Origin: an uncultured Bacteroides sp.
Lineage (GTDB): Bacteria; Bacteroidota; Bacteroidia; Bacteroidales; Bacteroidaceae
Assembly (NCBI GenBank): GCA_900557355.1
Contig: USSR01000019.1
Coordinates: forward strand, 1-22,593
Direction of reading: 5' to 3'
DNA: 22,593 bases
Shown: positions 1 through 7,119 of the stretch, piece after piece
Position numbering within the stretch: position 1 is the stretch's first letter
Layout: the number at the start of each line of letters is the position of its first letter
Made by a program: the position numbers and the translations under genes
The notes under the pieces: generated by a model
Seen by the model: the letters and a program-made list of their open reading frames with translations, nothing else
Database searches by the model: none
What the model was told of the DNA's origin: nothing

Positions 1-1086
1 ATTCTTAACGACGGCACCTTCGCCTGCATGACGCATTTCTTCCGGAATGAGTTCACCCGGATTGCTGTCCAGCTTTTCAATCCAGATACCATCCTTATTG
101 ATCTTACACTTGATGTTACGGTCGGCAGAGCAGGAAACGCCCAATCCTACCGGACAAGAAGCACCATGACGAGGCAAACGAATGATACGTACATCGTGAG
201 CCAGATATTTACCGCCAAACTGTGCACCGAGACCAATCTTGTGAGCTTCCTTCAGTACTTCTTTTTCAAGTTCTACATCGCGGAAAGCACGACCGTATTC
301 ATTACCGGTAGTTGGTAATTCATCGTAGTAATGAGTAGATGCCAACTTCACAGTCAACAGGTTCTTCTCTGCAGAAGTACCACCGATGACGAAAGCAATA
401 TGATAAGGAGGGCAAGCAGCTGTACCCAGGGTTTTCATCTTCTCAACAAGGAAAGGAACCAATGTACCGGGATTCAGGATTGCCTTTGTTTCCTGATAGA
501 GATAAGTCTTATTTGCCGACCCCCCCCCTTTAGTCACACAAAGGAATTTATATTCCATACCTTCGGTAGCTTCGATATCAATCTGTGCGGGCAGGTTACA
601 TTTTGTATTCACCTCGTCGTACATATTCAACGGAGCATTCTGAGAGTAGCGCAGGTTTTCTTCAGTATATGTTTTGTAGACACCCAATGAAAGTGCTTCT
701 TCATCGCAATATCCGGTCCATACCTGTTGTCCCTTTTCACCATGAACGATAGCCGTACCGGTATCCTGGCAGAAAGGAAGCACGCCTTTAGAGGCTACTT
801 CTGCATTACGCAGGAAAGTTAGTGCTACATATTTATCATTATCACTTGCTTCCGGATCGCGCAGAATCTTAGCAACTTGCTCATTGTGCGAACGGCGCAA
901 CATGAATGACACATCGCGGAAAGCCGTATTAGCCATTGCTGTGAGACCTTCTTTTTCAATCTTCAGCATAGGTTTCCCTTCAAACTCGCTTACGGATACA
1001 TAATCTTTTGTAAGCAGATAATACTCTGTCTTATCTTCTCCATGCTCAAACATAGGTTGATAATGGAACGGAGGTGTTGTTGCCAT
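1..1086 (-). CDS. Class I fumarate hydratase (iron-sulfur fumarase), N-terminal 362 residues, cut by window edge
   Basis: Cytoplasmic enzyme interconverting fumarate and malate; in Bacteroides it would serve the reductive branch that makes fumarate for succinate production. I translated the frame by hand: ATG at 1084-1086 ([15 protein letters not shown]) stays open for 362 codons to base 1. The family is usually about 540-550 residues, so roughly the last third lies outside. The three cysteines expected to bind the 4Fe-4S cluster are present: Cys106 (PFCQDTGTA), Cys225 (TAACPPYH) and Cys319 (GVSCSADRN), close to the positions known in E. coli FumA. The KGGGSANK motif at about 186-193 is also present and is encoded through a run of nine G. 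It is a separate unit from the upstream DUF4954 gene, with a possible promoter in the 65-base gap. Family identity is near certain; I give no symbol because fumA and fumB cannot be told apart here. Confidence 0.96.
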   Translation of the reverse strand, partial: MATTPPFHYQPMFEHGEDKTEYYLLTKDYVSVSEFEGKPMLKIEKEGLTAMANTAFRDVSFMLRRSHNEQVAKILRDPEASDNDKYVALTFLRNAEVASKGVLPFCQDTGTAIVHGEKGQQVWTGYCDEEALSLGVYKTYTEENLRYSQNAPLNMYDEVNTKCNLPAQIDIEATEGMEYKFLCVTKGGGSANKTYLYQETKAILNPGTLVPFLVEKMKTLGTAACPPYHIAFVIGGTSAEKNLLTVKLASTHYYDELPTTGNEYGRAFRDVELEKEVLKEAHKIGLGAQFGGKYLAHDVRIIRLPRHGASCPVGLGVSCSADRNIKCKINKDGIWIEKLDSNPGELIPEEMRHAGEGAVVKN

Positions 1087-1120
1087 AATTACTCGTAAAT
1101 TAAATTAATGAATCGTAGCA

Positions 1121-1128
1121 CAAAGGTA
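1121..1128 (-). promoter_or_regulatory. Possible Bacteroides -7 element (TACCTTTG) upstream of the fumarase gene
   Basis: On the minus strand TACCTTTG fits the Bacteroides sigma-ABfr -7 consensus TAnnTTTG and lies about 35 bases before the fumarase ATG. I see no TTTG-type -33 element at the expected distance, so this rests on one box. Confidence 0.4.
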
Positions 1129-1151
1129 AGAACTATTATTGAAATATTTCT

Positions 1152-3152
1152 TTAATTAGCGTAAAATGATGCTATCCGCTGCATACGAATTATCAGTTCG
1201 TCACCCAATGCTGTCTTATCTTCAATATGTTTCAGCACAGCAGTGACAAAAGGATTACTTTCGAAATCTCCACGCACCTGTTCAAAGTCCATTTCTTTCT
1301 CTGCACGCGAACCATCGGCACCAAAGCCCGTCATGGAGGCCAGTGAGAATTCTTTCTTAGCGTCATCGTACACCATACGGTCCAGCCCAACTACAGCTTC
1401 TTTCCACTTTTCTACAATACGGATGATATCTGCCGTCGTAATATTCTCAGGCTTGATACCATAAAACTCTTCTAACTTCTCATAAGCCCAGGTCCATTCG
1501 TAAGTATAGTAGTTCTGATGCATCTTCTCGAATTCCGCATTAATAGACTTCAGACGATCCACTTTACCACACTCTATATCATTGATTAAAGCATCTATCT
1601 CGCTCTTCGGAGCTATCAATCCGGAAATATCCACCCACTCACCACTACCTATCACCGTATCAGGTTTCAGACGGGCACGTATTTCTTCGTTACTCTTAAA
1701 ATCAATACCTTCCAGACGCTTGATTACAGAGTTCCCAAGGAATTTATGAATAGCTATCTCATAGAACTTTATCCCCTTCACTAACGCTGAATTACGGATT
1801 TTAGCACTATGGAAAGAATAAATATCAGAAAGTTCTCCGGAAGCATGGCGCAGATTCTGCAAAGTCTCTCGCCCCTTAAACATCTTTTGTACAGTATAAG
1901 GACTGAGCAAGTTGTAATTGATGAAATCCAACTTATTGGTATCAGTACGTCCGTCACGCTTCGGCCATTTCTGCGCATCACGGATGGTTCCGACACTCCT
2001 CAAGTTAACGCCCGGCACAAGATAAGTGGTATTATTCTGTTCTATCAGATAGGAAAAAGGCAGATTGGATGTATCGGAATGATTGACGTGACGCCCCATC
2101 ACCAACGAAAAGGCTCCCACGCGGGCAGGCCATAGAATATAAGAGTCGGAAGTAGTCTTAGCACCGCGTTCCAAAGTACCTTGGTGAATAGGACCTAACT
2201 TATACATATGGTTACTTTGGTTAGATCCGGAACCGGCATTCATAAATGAGAACATACCGGCAATCAATAAGGTGGATTTATGATGCGTCACCGTGAAAGG
2301 TCCGGCAAAAATAGCACATGCTTCACCATTTTCTCCTTGACAATTGCTAAAAAAGAGTGAATCGGATGCTGAATAGTTATGCCCCAGACGACAAGCCTGC
2401 CCTATGAAACAACGGCTTAACATCGCCCCATCATCTATATGCGAACCGGACGAGATGATAAAATCATCACAGATCACCCCATGACCAAGATGTACCGGTG
2501 CCTCTTCATTACTATTGATGCTTCCATTATAAAGACGACACGTCCCACAAATGTGGCAATAATCTCCAATACGTACGTTCTTGATAGATCCAGTATTGAG
2601 TATCATGACATGGTTGCCAATGCTACCTATTGCAGAAGCATGCTTATTGGAATAAAAATCAGTGATAGCCTTCATCCGGCAAATCAGCTCCGGACGGTGA
2701 CGGTAAAGTGCCAGGATATAGGCTTGATGCGCAGAAAGTTTATCATTGATTAGTACCTCACGCCCACCTGTTTCATTCAACACGGATACCTCTACCCCAT
2801 TACCAAATTTACTCAAACCATCTACCAGGATAATATCCACATTCTCAATAAATGTATCATGCCCGATTTCATAATTAGCAATGTAATTCTGGATATTCTC
2901 TATGCAACAGTTATCTCCTACAGAAACATTGTGTAGCGTCACATGGCGCAGACCGGAGTGTTTCTTGATTCCTCCCGGTAGTGTGAATTCTGATTGAAAC
3001 ACACCTAAACGTACATTTCCCGAAAACCGGGTATGATGCACAAATTCGGTAACAAAGTCTTCCGCTACCGTTACTTTCCCCCAATCATCTGCCAGACACG
3101 ACTGGCTTTTCAACCGAAGTATCTCGTCTTCGGTTAAATGTCTGTAATCCAT
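1152..3152 (-). CDS. DUF4954-type protein with left-handed beta-helix (hexapeptide-like) repeats
   Basis: A 666-residue protein without signal peptide, so probably cytoplasmic. Residues about 70-110 and 175-350 show irregular hexapeptide-like turns with many isoleucine, valine, glycine and asparagine positions (for example VSVGDNCCIEN, YEIGHDTFIENV, VRIGDYCHICG, VHLGHGVICDD), which suggests the left-handed parallel beta-helix of acyl- and nucleotidyl-transferases. The remainder (about 400-666) is helical and charged and has no motif I know. I recognise the family as the DUF4954 group of Bacteroidetes; its reaction is not known to me. A sugar-nucleotide or acyl-transfer role would be only a guess from the fold. 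It follows hflX by 39 bases and precedes fumarase, so it may be transcribed with hflX. The ATG at 3150-3152 gives a full-length frame. Confidence 0.85.
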   Translation of the reverse strand: MDYRHLTEDEILRLKSQSCLADDWGKVTVAEDFVTEFVHHTRFSGNVRLGVFQSEFTLPGGIKKHSGLRHVTLHNVSVGDNCCIENIQNYIANYEIGHDTFIENVDIILVDGLSKFGNGVEVSVLNETGGREVLINDKLSAHQAYILALYRHRPELICRMKAITDFYSNKHASAIGSIGNHVMILNTGSIKNVRIGDYCHICGTCRLYNGSINSNEEAPVHLGHGVICDDFIISSGSHIDDGAMLSRCFIGQACRLGHNYSASDSLFFSNCQGENGEACAIFAGPFTVTHHKSTLLIAGMFSFMNAGSGSNQSNHMYKLGPIHQGTLERGAKTTSDSYILWPARVGAFSLVMGRHVNHSDTSNLPFSYLIEQNNTTYLVPGVNLRSVGTIRDAQKWPKRDGRTDTNKLDFINYNLLSPYTVQKMFKGRETLQNLRHASGELSDIYSFHSAKIRNSALVKGIKFYEIAIHKFLGNSVIKRLEGIDFKSNEEIRARLKPDTVIGSGEWVDISGLIAPKSEIDALINDIECGKVDRLKSINAEFEKMHQNYYTYEWTWAYEKLEEFYGIKPENITTADIIRIVEKWKEAVVGLDRMVYDDAKKEFSLASMTGFGADGSRAEKEMDFEQVRGDFESNPFVTAVLKHIEDKTALGDELIIRMQRIASFYAN

Positions 3153-3167
3153 AATAAGTAAATTAAG

Positions 3168-3189
3168 AATGAAGAATTAATTCTTCATT
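3168..3189. repeat. 22-bp perfect palindrome between hflX and the DUF4954 gene
   Basis: Two 11-base arms (AATGAAGAATT and its exact complement) meet with no loop in the 39-base gap between the hflX stop and the DUF4954 start. In RNA it could form a hairpin just upstream of the DUF4954 start codon. No run of T follows on the minus strand, so it does not look like a terminator. It could be a protein-binding site or chance in AT-rich DNA. Confidence 0.5.
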
Positions 3190-3191
3190 GA

Positions 3192-4451
3192 TTAGACCTC
3201 TTCTTCTTCGTAGGTCTGATAAAGAAAATCGTTATAAGGGTACTTCTGTACATGCAATTCTTTTACACGCGCATAAACTACACTCTTCAGTTCCTCTAAA
3301 TTGATCTTCTCGCGGGCAGAGATAAAGAGGCAATTATCCTCCATCTTTGCCATCCAAGTCTTCATCAGTTCCTCGAGTGTCAAGTTTTCCTTTGTTCTGG
3401 GGGTAAGGTCGTCAGCCGCTTTCTCCACATAGGTGTAAGCGTCTATTTTATTAAAAACAAGTATCATAGGCTTACCGGATGCACCGATATCTGCCAGAGT
3501 TTTATTGACTACTTCTATTTGTTCTTCAAAGTCAGGATGTGAAATATCCACAATGTGCAACAGCAAATCCGCCTCGCGCACTTCGTCCAGAGTTGATTTA
3601 AAAGAATCGACCAAGTCTGTCGGCAACTTACGGATGAAACCAACCGTATCTGAAAGCAAGAACGGCAGATTATCAATAATCACCTTGCGCACTGTAGTAT
3701 CCAATGTCGCAAACAGCTTGTTTTCTGCAAAGACTTCACTCTTCGCCAGCAGATTCATCAATGTAGATTTACCCACATTGGTATATCCCACTAGTGCCGC
3801 ACGGATCATGCGCCCGCGGTTCTTCCGCTGAGTTGCCTTTTGTTTATCAATCTCTGCCAAACGCTCTTTCAGCAATGACATACGGTTCAAGATGATACGA
3901 CGGTCCATTTCCAACTGCGTTTCACCCGGACCACGAAGTCCCACGGAACCTTTACCGCCACCGGCGCCGGAACCACCACCTTGGCGTTCCAAGTGAGTCC
4001 ACAAACGTTGCAAGCGGGGAAGCATGTATTTATACTGTGCCAGTTCCACCTGCGTCTTTGCATTGGCTGTCTGTGCGCGCATAGCAAATATGTCGAGAAT
4101 AAGCGAAGTACGATCTAATATCTTGATCTTCAACTCCGCTTCAATATTACGTATTTGTTTCGCGGAGAGTTCGTCATCGAAAATCACCATACCGATTTCC
4201 CGTTCGGCTTCCTCTTCGCTCCGGATATATTCTTTTATTTCTTCCAGTTTACCCTTGCCGACGTAGGTCACAGAATGTGCCTGATCCAGCTTCTGAGTAA
4301 ATCGTTTCACTACTTCCGCCCCGGCTGTCTCAGCCAAGAATTCCAGTTCATCGAGGTATTCGTTTGTCTTACGCTCATCCTGCATTTTCGTAATGAGACC
4401 AACTAATACCGCCGTTTCTGCCTGTACTTCGGAGATTACAAATTCTTTCAT
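3192..4451 (-). CDS. hflX: GTPase HflX
   Basis: HflX is a GTPase that binds the 50S subunit and can split stalled or stressed ribosomes. The 419-residue length is normal for the family. The N-terminal HflX domain (about 20-180) includes the glycine-rich linker QGGGSGAGGGKGSVGLRGPGE at 157-177 and a coiled segment rich in lysine and arginine at about 185-213. The G domain shows all motifs: P-loop GYTNVGKS at 223-229, switch region ATLDTT near 248, DTVG at 268-271, NKID at 334-337 and SAREK at 378-382. The C-terminal extension ends in EEEEV. It begins 40 bases after the lipoprotein stop codon, with a possible promoter in between, and is probably transcribed together with the DUF4954 gene. Function in this organism is inferred from the family. 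Confidence 0.97.
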   Translation of the reverse strand: MKEFVISEVQAETAVLVGLITKMQDERKTNEYLDELEFLAETAGAEVVKRFTQKLDQAHSVTYVGKGKLEEIKEYIRSEEEAEREIGMVIFDDELSAKQIRNIEAELKIKILDRTSLILDIFAMRAQTANAKTQVELAQYKYMLPRLQRLWTHLERQGGGSGAGGGKGSVGLRGPGETQLEMDRRIILNRMSLLKERLAEIDKQKATQRKNRGRMIRAALVGYTNVGKSTLMNLLAKSEVFAENKLFATLDTTVRKVIIDNLPFLLSDTVGFIRKLPTDLVDSFKSTLDEVREADLLLHIVDISHPDFEEQIEVVNKTLADIGASGKPMILVFNKIDAYTYVEKAADDLTPRTKENLTLEELMKTWMAKMEDNCLFISAREKINLEELKSVVYARVKELHVQKYPYNDFLYQTYEEEEV

Positions 4452-4482
4452 TTACTATACCTATTTATTAAATATTGGGCGA

Positions 4483-4490
4483 CAAATATA
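4483..4490 (-). promoter_or_regulatory. Possible Bacteroides -7 element (TATATTTG) upstream of hflX
   Basis: TATATTTG on the minus strand fits TAnnTTTG and lies 31 bases before the hflX ATG, just after the stop codon of the lipoprotein gene. No matching -33 box is seen. No terminator is visible after the lipoprotein gene, so hflX may also receive read-through. Confidence 0.35.
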
Positions 4491-4491
4491 A

Positions 4492-5034
4492 TTATTTTTG
4501 CAGAATTCCTTCTGCTATTTTCTCATTTAATTCTGGAACAATGTCTTTATAATCAGCAAGACGACCACATGCATGTATTTCCAATAAAGGATATTTATCA
4601 AGAATATGTGACATCAAATCGTCCATGGAAGGTGCTGTGGGCAACTGGCTATACTCTTCATATGTATAGGTAAGAAAAGCCACATTAGGACCTATTCCTT
4701 TATTATCCAACAAGTAGCCTTTATTCAAAACAGTAGGCAGACGCAATCCATTACCCATTTTCAGATCCCCGGGTGCGGGATAGGATAAGATACGCGTACG
4801 AGCCTCATCCATTATCACCGGTACCTGATGTGAATAATCAGCCTTTGTCTTATAGACATAGACTATTGGTGAAGTAGAGGCTGGACTCCCCCCTGTCAGT
4901 TGTGGAATAATCGCCACAGAATTCATTTCTATCTTTTGCATGTCCGATGTAACCGTTGTTTCTTTTTTCGCAGAGCGACAACCTACCAATAGTACAAGTA
5001 AGGTCGCTATTACAACATTAATTTCCTTTTTCAT
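4492..5034 (-). CDS. Small uncharacterised lipoprotein translationally coupled to a C10 protease
   Basis: A 180-residue lipoprotein: a basic start and hydrophobic stretch lead to the lipobox LLVGC with the acylated Cys19. The residues after it (RSAKKE) are basic, unlike the acidic export signals of surface lipoproteins in this phylum, so a periplasm-facing location is my inference. The body (about 55-130) carries YVYKTKADYS, ILSYPAPGDL, LPTVLNKGYLLDNKGIGPNVAFLTYTYEEYS, a pattern I remember from Bacteroidales hypothetical proteins but cannot name. Its ATG overlaps the TGA of the C10 protease gene (ATGA at 5031-5034), which implies coupled translation and a role linked to that protease: chaperone, anchor, inhibitor or immunity protein. 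It shows no clear likeness to the C10 propeptide or Spi-type inhibitor fold. No terminator is visible after it. Confidence 0.8.
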   Translation of the reverse strand: MKKEINVVIATLLVLLVGCRSAKKETTVTSDMQKIEMNSVAIIPQLTGGSPASTSPIVYVYKTKADYSHQVPVIMDEARTRILSYPAPGDLKMGNGLRLPTVLNKGYLLDNKGIGPNVAFLTYTYEEYSQLPTAPSMDDLMSHILDKYPLLEIHACGRLADYKDIVPELNEKIAEGILQK

Positions 5035-6878
5035 TTTAAAAACTTACATTGTTGACTTCCCTTATCTGTTATAACCTGCAATATATATACTCCCGCAGGA
5101 TATTCCCGACAAGAGAAAATTATAGTATCTTTTCCTTCAGACAATATTTGTCTCAATAAACACCCATTTACATCATATACATTCAACGTATGGGAATTCT
5201 CCGGCAAATGGGCAATCACAGTTCCTTGTTGCTTATCACAATGAACAGTAAACCGGGTTTCTTGTTCGGTCTCGATTATTGGGGTAGGATCAGTTTTAAC
5301 GATAATCTCATTCGTAGTATCAGAACCACCACGAACTATTTTCCAATCAGCATCATTTGTTCCTTTGTAAACTGCAACAATACGATCACCGGGCTGTGGA
5401 GACAATGAGATTTTACAAGGGAACGTAAAAGCCATACCACCATACGTATTCATGCTTGGAATAGATGAAGTACCTGATATAAGTTCTCTAACATTCTGAT
5501 TCTTATCAACTATGGCTAAAGCTACTTTCCCAGAAAACGGAATTAATCCGAGATTCCAGAAGAAGCCGCATTTCACTGTAAAATTAGTATTTACATTAAA
5601 CTGTGTTTCAGAAGTCATCAAACCGGAATAAGATTCTCCACTGCCAGTTTTTCCGGCAAGCATCCCCAGCAAAGTCTGATAGTTTGAATTTCCTTTTGCC
5701 GGCTTTAGCCCAAACAAAGCATCTTGGTTCGCAATGAAACCACCACCTGTACTACCGCCTGCCCCCTGATCATCCGGATTTAAAGCGGAAATCAGAAAGA
5801 AACCATTGCTATGCCCGCTCCATCCCCAATTTACTCTGAAATAATTTTCTGTTGTATATCCATCCAGTATAAACTGATGCCCTTCATTGCTAAGAGTAGC
5901 TCCACCATAAAGCACAGGGCCTACTGTCATTATTTCATTTTCCAGCATTTGTATCCACTCTGTATCCGAGTACCATTCGCGACGCAGGCACAACATGCTT
6001 TTATCATACTTCATATACTCAGCCAATCCACGAACTGCTGTCAATGTAGCAGCACCGGTACCACCGGCAGAAGCTATATTGAACTCAGCCTGAGCCATAA
6101 CACCACAATCGTACATCAAAGTTGCAACTTCATTTTCGGTGACTTCTGAAGAACTCCAATCATATTCAAGTGGCATATTGCTCCACGCATAAGTATTACC
6201 TAATGTCCTTTCCGGCACTGTCTGGGAAATTTCTCTTCCATTTATATTTACTGTATAACTGTAAGCCGGAAGAGTTCCCGTACCCACATCCGGCCATTGA
6301 TAATATCTCATAAGTATAGCTACAGCGGTTGCAACACAACCTGTTACAGTTCGAATGCGATTAATTTCAGGACAAAGGAGGTTATAGGGACTTAATTGAT
6401 CCCACTTTGCCGTTTCATATTGTTTCACCACGTCTCCCGTAGTCATGTCCGACAATCCTCTCCATGCTTTGGATACAACGTCGGAAGCATTCAGTCCTGT
6501 CTCTCTAGCTCTATTAATCTGCTCTTTCAACCCATTCATCCAACTTTTCAGATTAGAAGGCATCCCATCTACCACAAAGTTATCCGTAAAAGAATACCCC
6601 AATACGGGCATAGCCACATCATCTCCGGCAATAATAACAAAACCTTTCCGGTCGGTATTATTAAAAACATAGAAAGCCGGAAGATTCCCTGTACTACGAG
6701 TACTCAAATCTTCTCCGTCCCAAACTAATTGCAACTGTGGTGATGTAGAAGTGTTACGGGTTTGAACATTCGTTTTAAAGAAATCGGCAGCTAAAGCATG
6801 AGCCTGCTCTGCTGTTACATTATCAGCAAGAAGCCGACTTGTAAGAAGAATAAATAGAAAGAGTAGTGTACACCTCAT
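5031..6878 (-). CDS. C10 family (streptopain-like) cysteine protease with C-terminal sorting-like tail
   Basis: Exported papain-fold cysteine protease of the SpeB/streptopain family. I start it at the ATG at 6876-6878, because this gives the signal peptide MRCTLLFLFILLTSRLLADN; a GTG at 6923 would add 15 residues before it. In this 615-residue numbering the propeptide is about 21-155, the nucleophile is Cys181 in the family motif TGCVATA, the catalytic histidine is His334 in GHQFILDGY, and the aromatic motif NWGWSG starts at 350. The glycine-rich loop GAGGSTGGGF at about 372-381 follows. Residues about 395-540 are beta-rich. The last 70 residues (NVYDVNGCLLRQI ... GVYILQVITDKG ... CKFLK) resemble a type IX secretion type A tail. 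It has its own promoter and overlaps the downstream lipoprotein gene by four bases. Substrates are unknown; members in gut Bacteroides can cut host proteins. Confidence 0.93.
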   Translation of the reverse strand: MRCTLLFLFILLTSRLLADNVTAEQAHALAADFFKTNVQTRNTSTSPQLQLVWDGEDLSTRSTGNLPAFYVFNNTDRKGFVIIAGDDVAMPVLGYSFTDNFVVDGMPSNLKSWMNGLKEQINRARETGLNASDVVSKAWRGLSDMTTGDVVKQYETAKWDQLSPYNLLCPEINRIRTVTGCVATAVAILMRYYQWPDVGTGTLPAYSYTVNINGREISQTVPERTLGNTYAWSNMPLEYDWSSSEVTENEVATLMYDCGVMAQAEFNIASAGGTGAATLTAVRGLAEYMKYDKSMLCLRREWYSDTEWIQMLENEIMTVGPVLYGGATLSNEGHQFILDGYTTENYFRVNWGWSGHSNGFFLISALNPDDQGAGGSTGGGFIANQDALFGLKPAKGNSNYQTLLGMLAGKTGSGESYSGLMTSETQFNVNTNFTVKCGFFWNLGLIPFSGKVALAIVDKNQNVRELISGTSSIPSMNTYGGMAFTFPCKISLSPQPGDRIVAVYKGTNDADWKIVRGGSDTTNEIIVKTDPTPIIETEQETRFTVHCDKQQGTVIAHLPENSHTLNVYDVNGCLLRQILSEGKDTIIFSCREYPAGVYILQVITDKGSQQCKFLK

Positions 6879-6939
6879 ATAATTAGGGGTTAGTTGTTTT
6901 AGTAGCACCTCAACGAATGACACAAATCACTATCTTGTT

Positions 6940-6950
6940 GTTCATTAGAA
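6940..6950. repeat. First copy of an 11-bp direct repeat (GTTCATTAGAA) at the C10 promoter
   Basis: GTTCATTAGAA occurs here and again at 7044-7054, 104 bases away. The two copies flank the predicted promoter at 6954-6983; this one sits just past the -7 box, near the expected transcription start. A paired operator is possible, but chance in AT-rich DNA is not excluded. Confidence 0.4.
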
Positions 6951-6953
6951 AGA

Positions 6954-6983
6954 CAAAATTACTGAAATATATGGTTCGTCAGA
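6954..6983 (-). promoter_or_regulatory. Predicted promoter of the 5031-6878 C10 protease (TCTG, 18 bases, TAATTTTG)
   Basis: On the minus strand a -7 box TAATTTTG (6954-6961) fits TAnnTTTG. Eighteen bases upstream is TCTG (6980-6983), one base off the -33 TTTG. The segment ATTTCAGTAATTTTG matches the promoter of the other C10 gene at 14 of 15 positions. The untranslated leader would be about 70 bases. Confidence 0.6.
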
Positions 6984-7019
6984 TGATTTTGAATACTTTT
7001 TTTTGATGATCCTATCGCA

Positions 7020-7050
7020 AATGAACGTTTTAGAGTGAAAATCGTTCATT
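7020..7050. repeat. Inverted repeat upstream of the C10 protease promoter
   Basis: AATGAACG and TTTT are mirrored by AAAA, one extra T, and CGTTCATT around a 6-base loop. It lies between the terminator of the upstream gene and the promoter at 6954-6983. No run of T follows on either strand at the right place, so I read it as a possible operator rather than a terminator. Its right arm overlaps the second GTTCATTAGAA copy (7044-7054). Confidence 0.5.
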
Positions 7051-7057
7051 AGAATAT

Positions 7058-7095
7058 AAAAAACAAGGCCATCCCAAGTTAATAGAATAGCCTCG
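7058..7095 (-). terminator. Rho-independent terminator after the 7120-9660 C10 protease gene
   Basis: On the minus strand CGAGGCTATTC (7085-7095) pairs with GGATGGCCTTG (7064-7074): 11 pairs, three of them G-U, around a 10-base loop, followed directly by six T. It lies 25 bases after the stop codon, so the two C10 genes are separate transcription units. Confidence 0.75.
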
Positions 7096-7119
7096 CCCTT
7101 CATACTATAAATATATAGT

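Noticed and set aside
28..690. Two plus-strand frames of 96 and 119 residues in the left part of the window
   Set aside because: They lie antisense to the fumarase frame, which has all three cluster cysteines and family motifs, and their translations resemble nothing.
3168..3189. Palindrome as hflX terminator
   Set aside because: The bases after it on the minus strand (CTTAATTTAC) are not a T run, and the stem is purely AT-rich.
6879..6923. GTG start at 6923 for the second C10 protease
   Set aside because: It would place 15 non-hydrophobic residues before a normal signal peptide that has its own ATG at 6878.
7020..7050. Inverted repeat as terminator of the 7120-9660 C10 gene
   Set aside because: No run of T follows it on the minus strand, and a better terminator with six T lies between it and the gene at 7058-7095.
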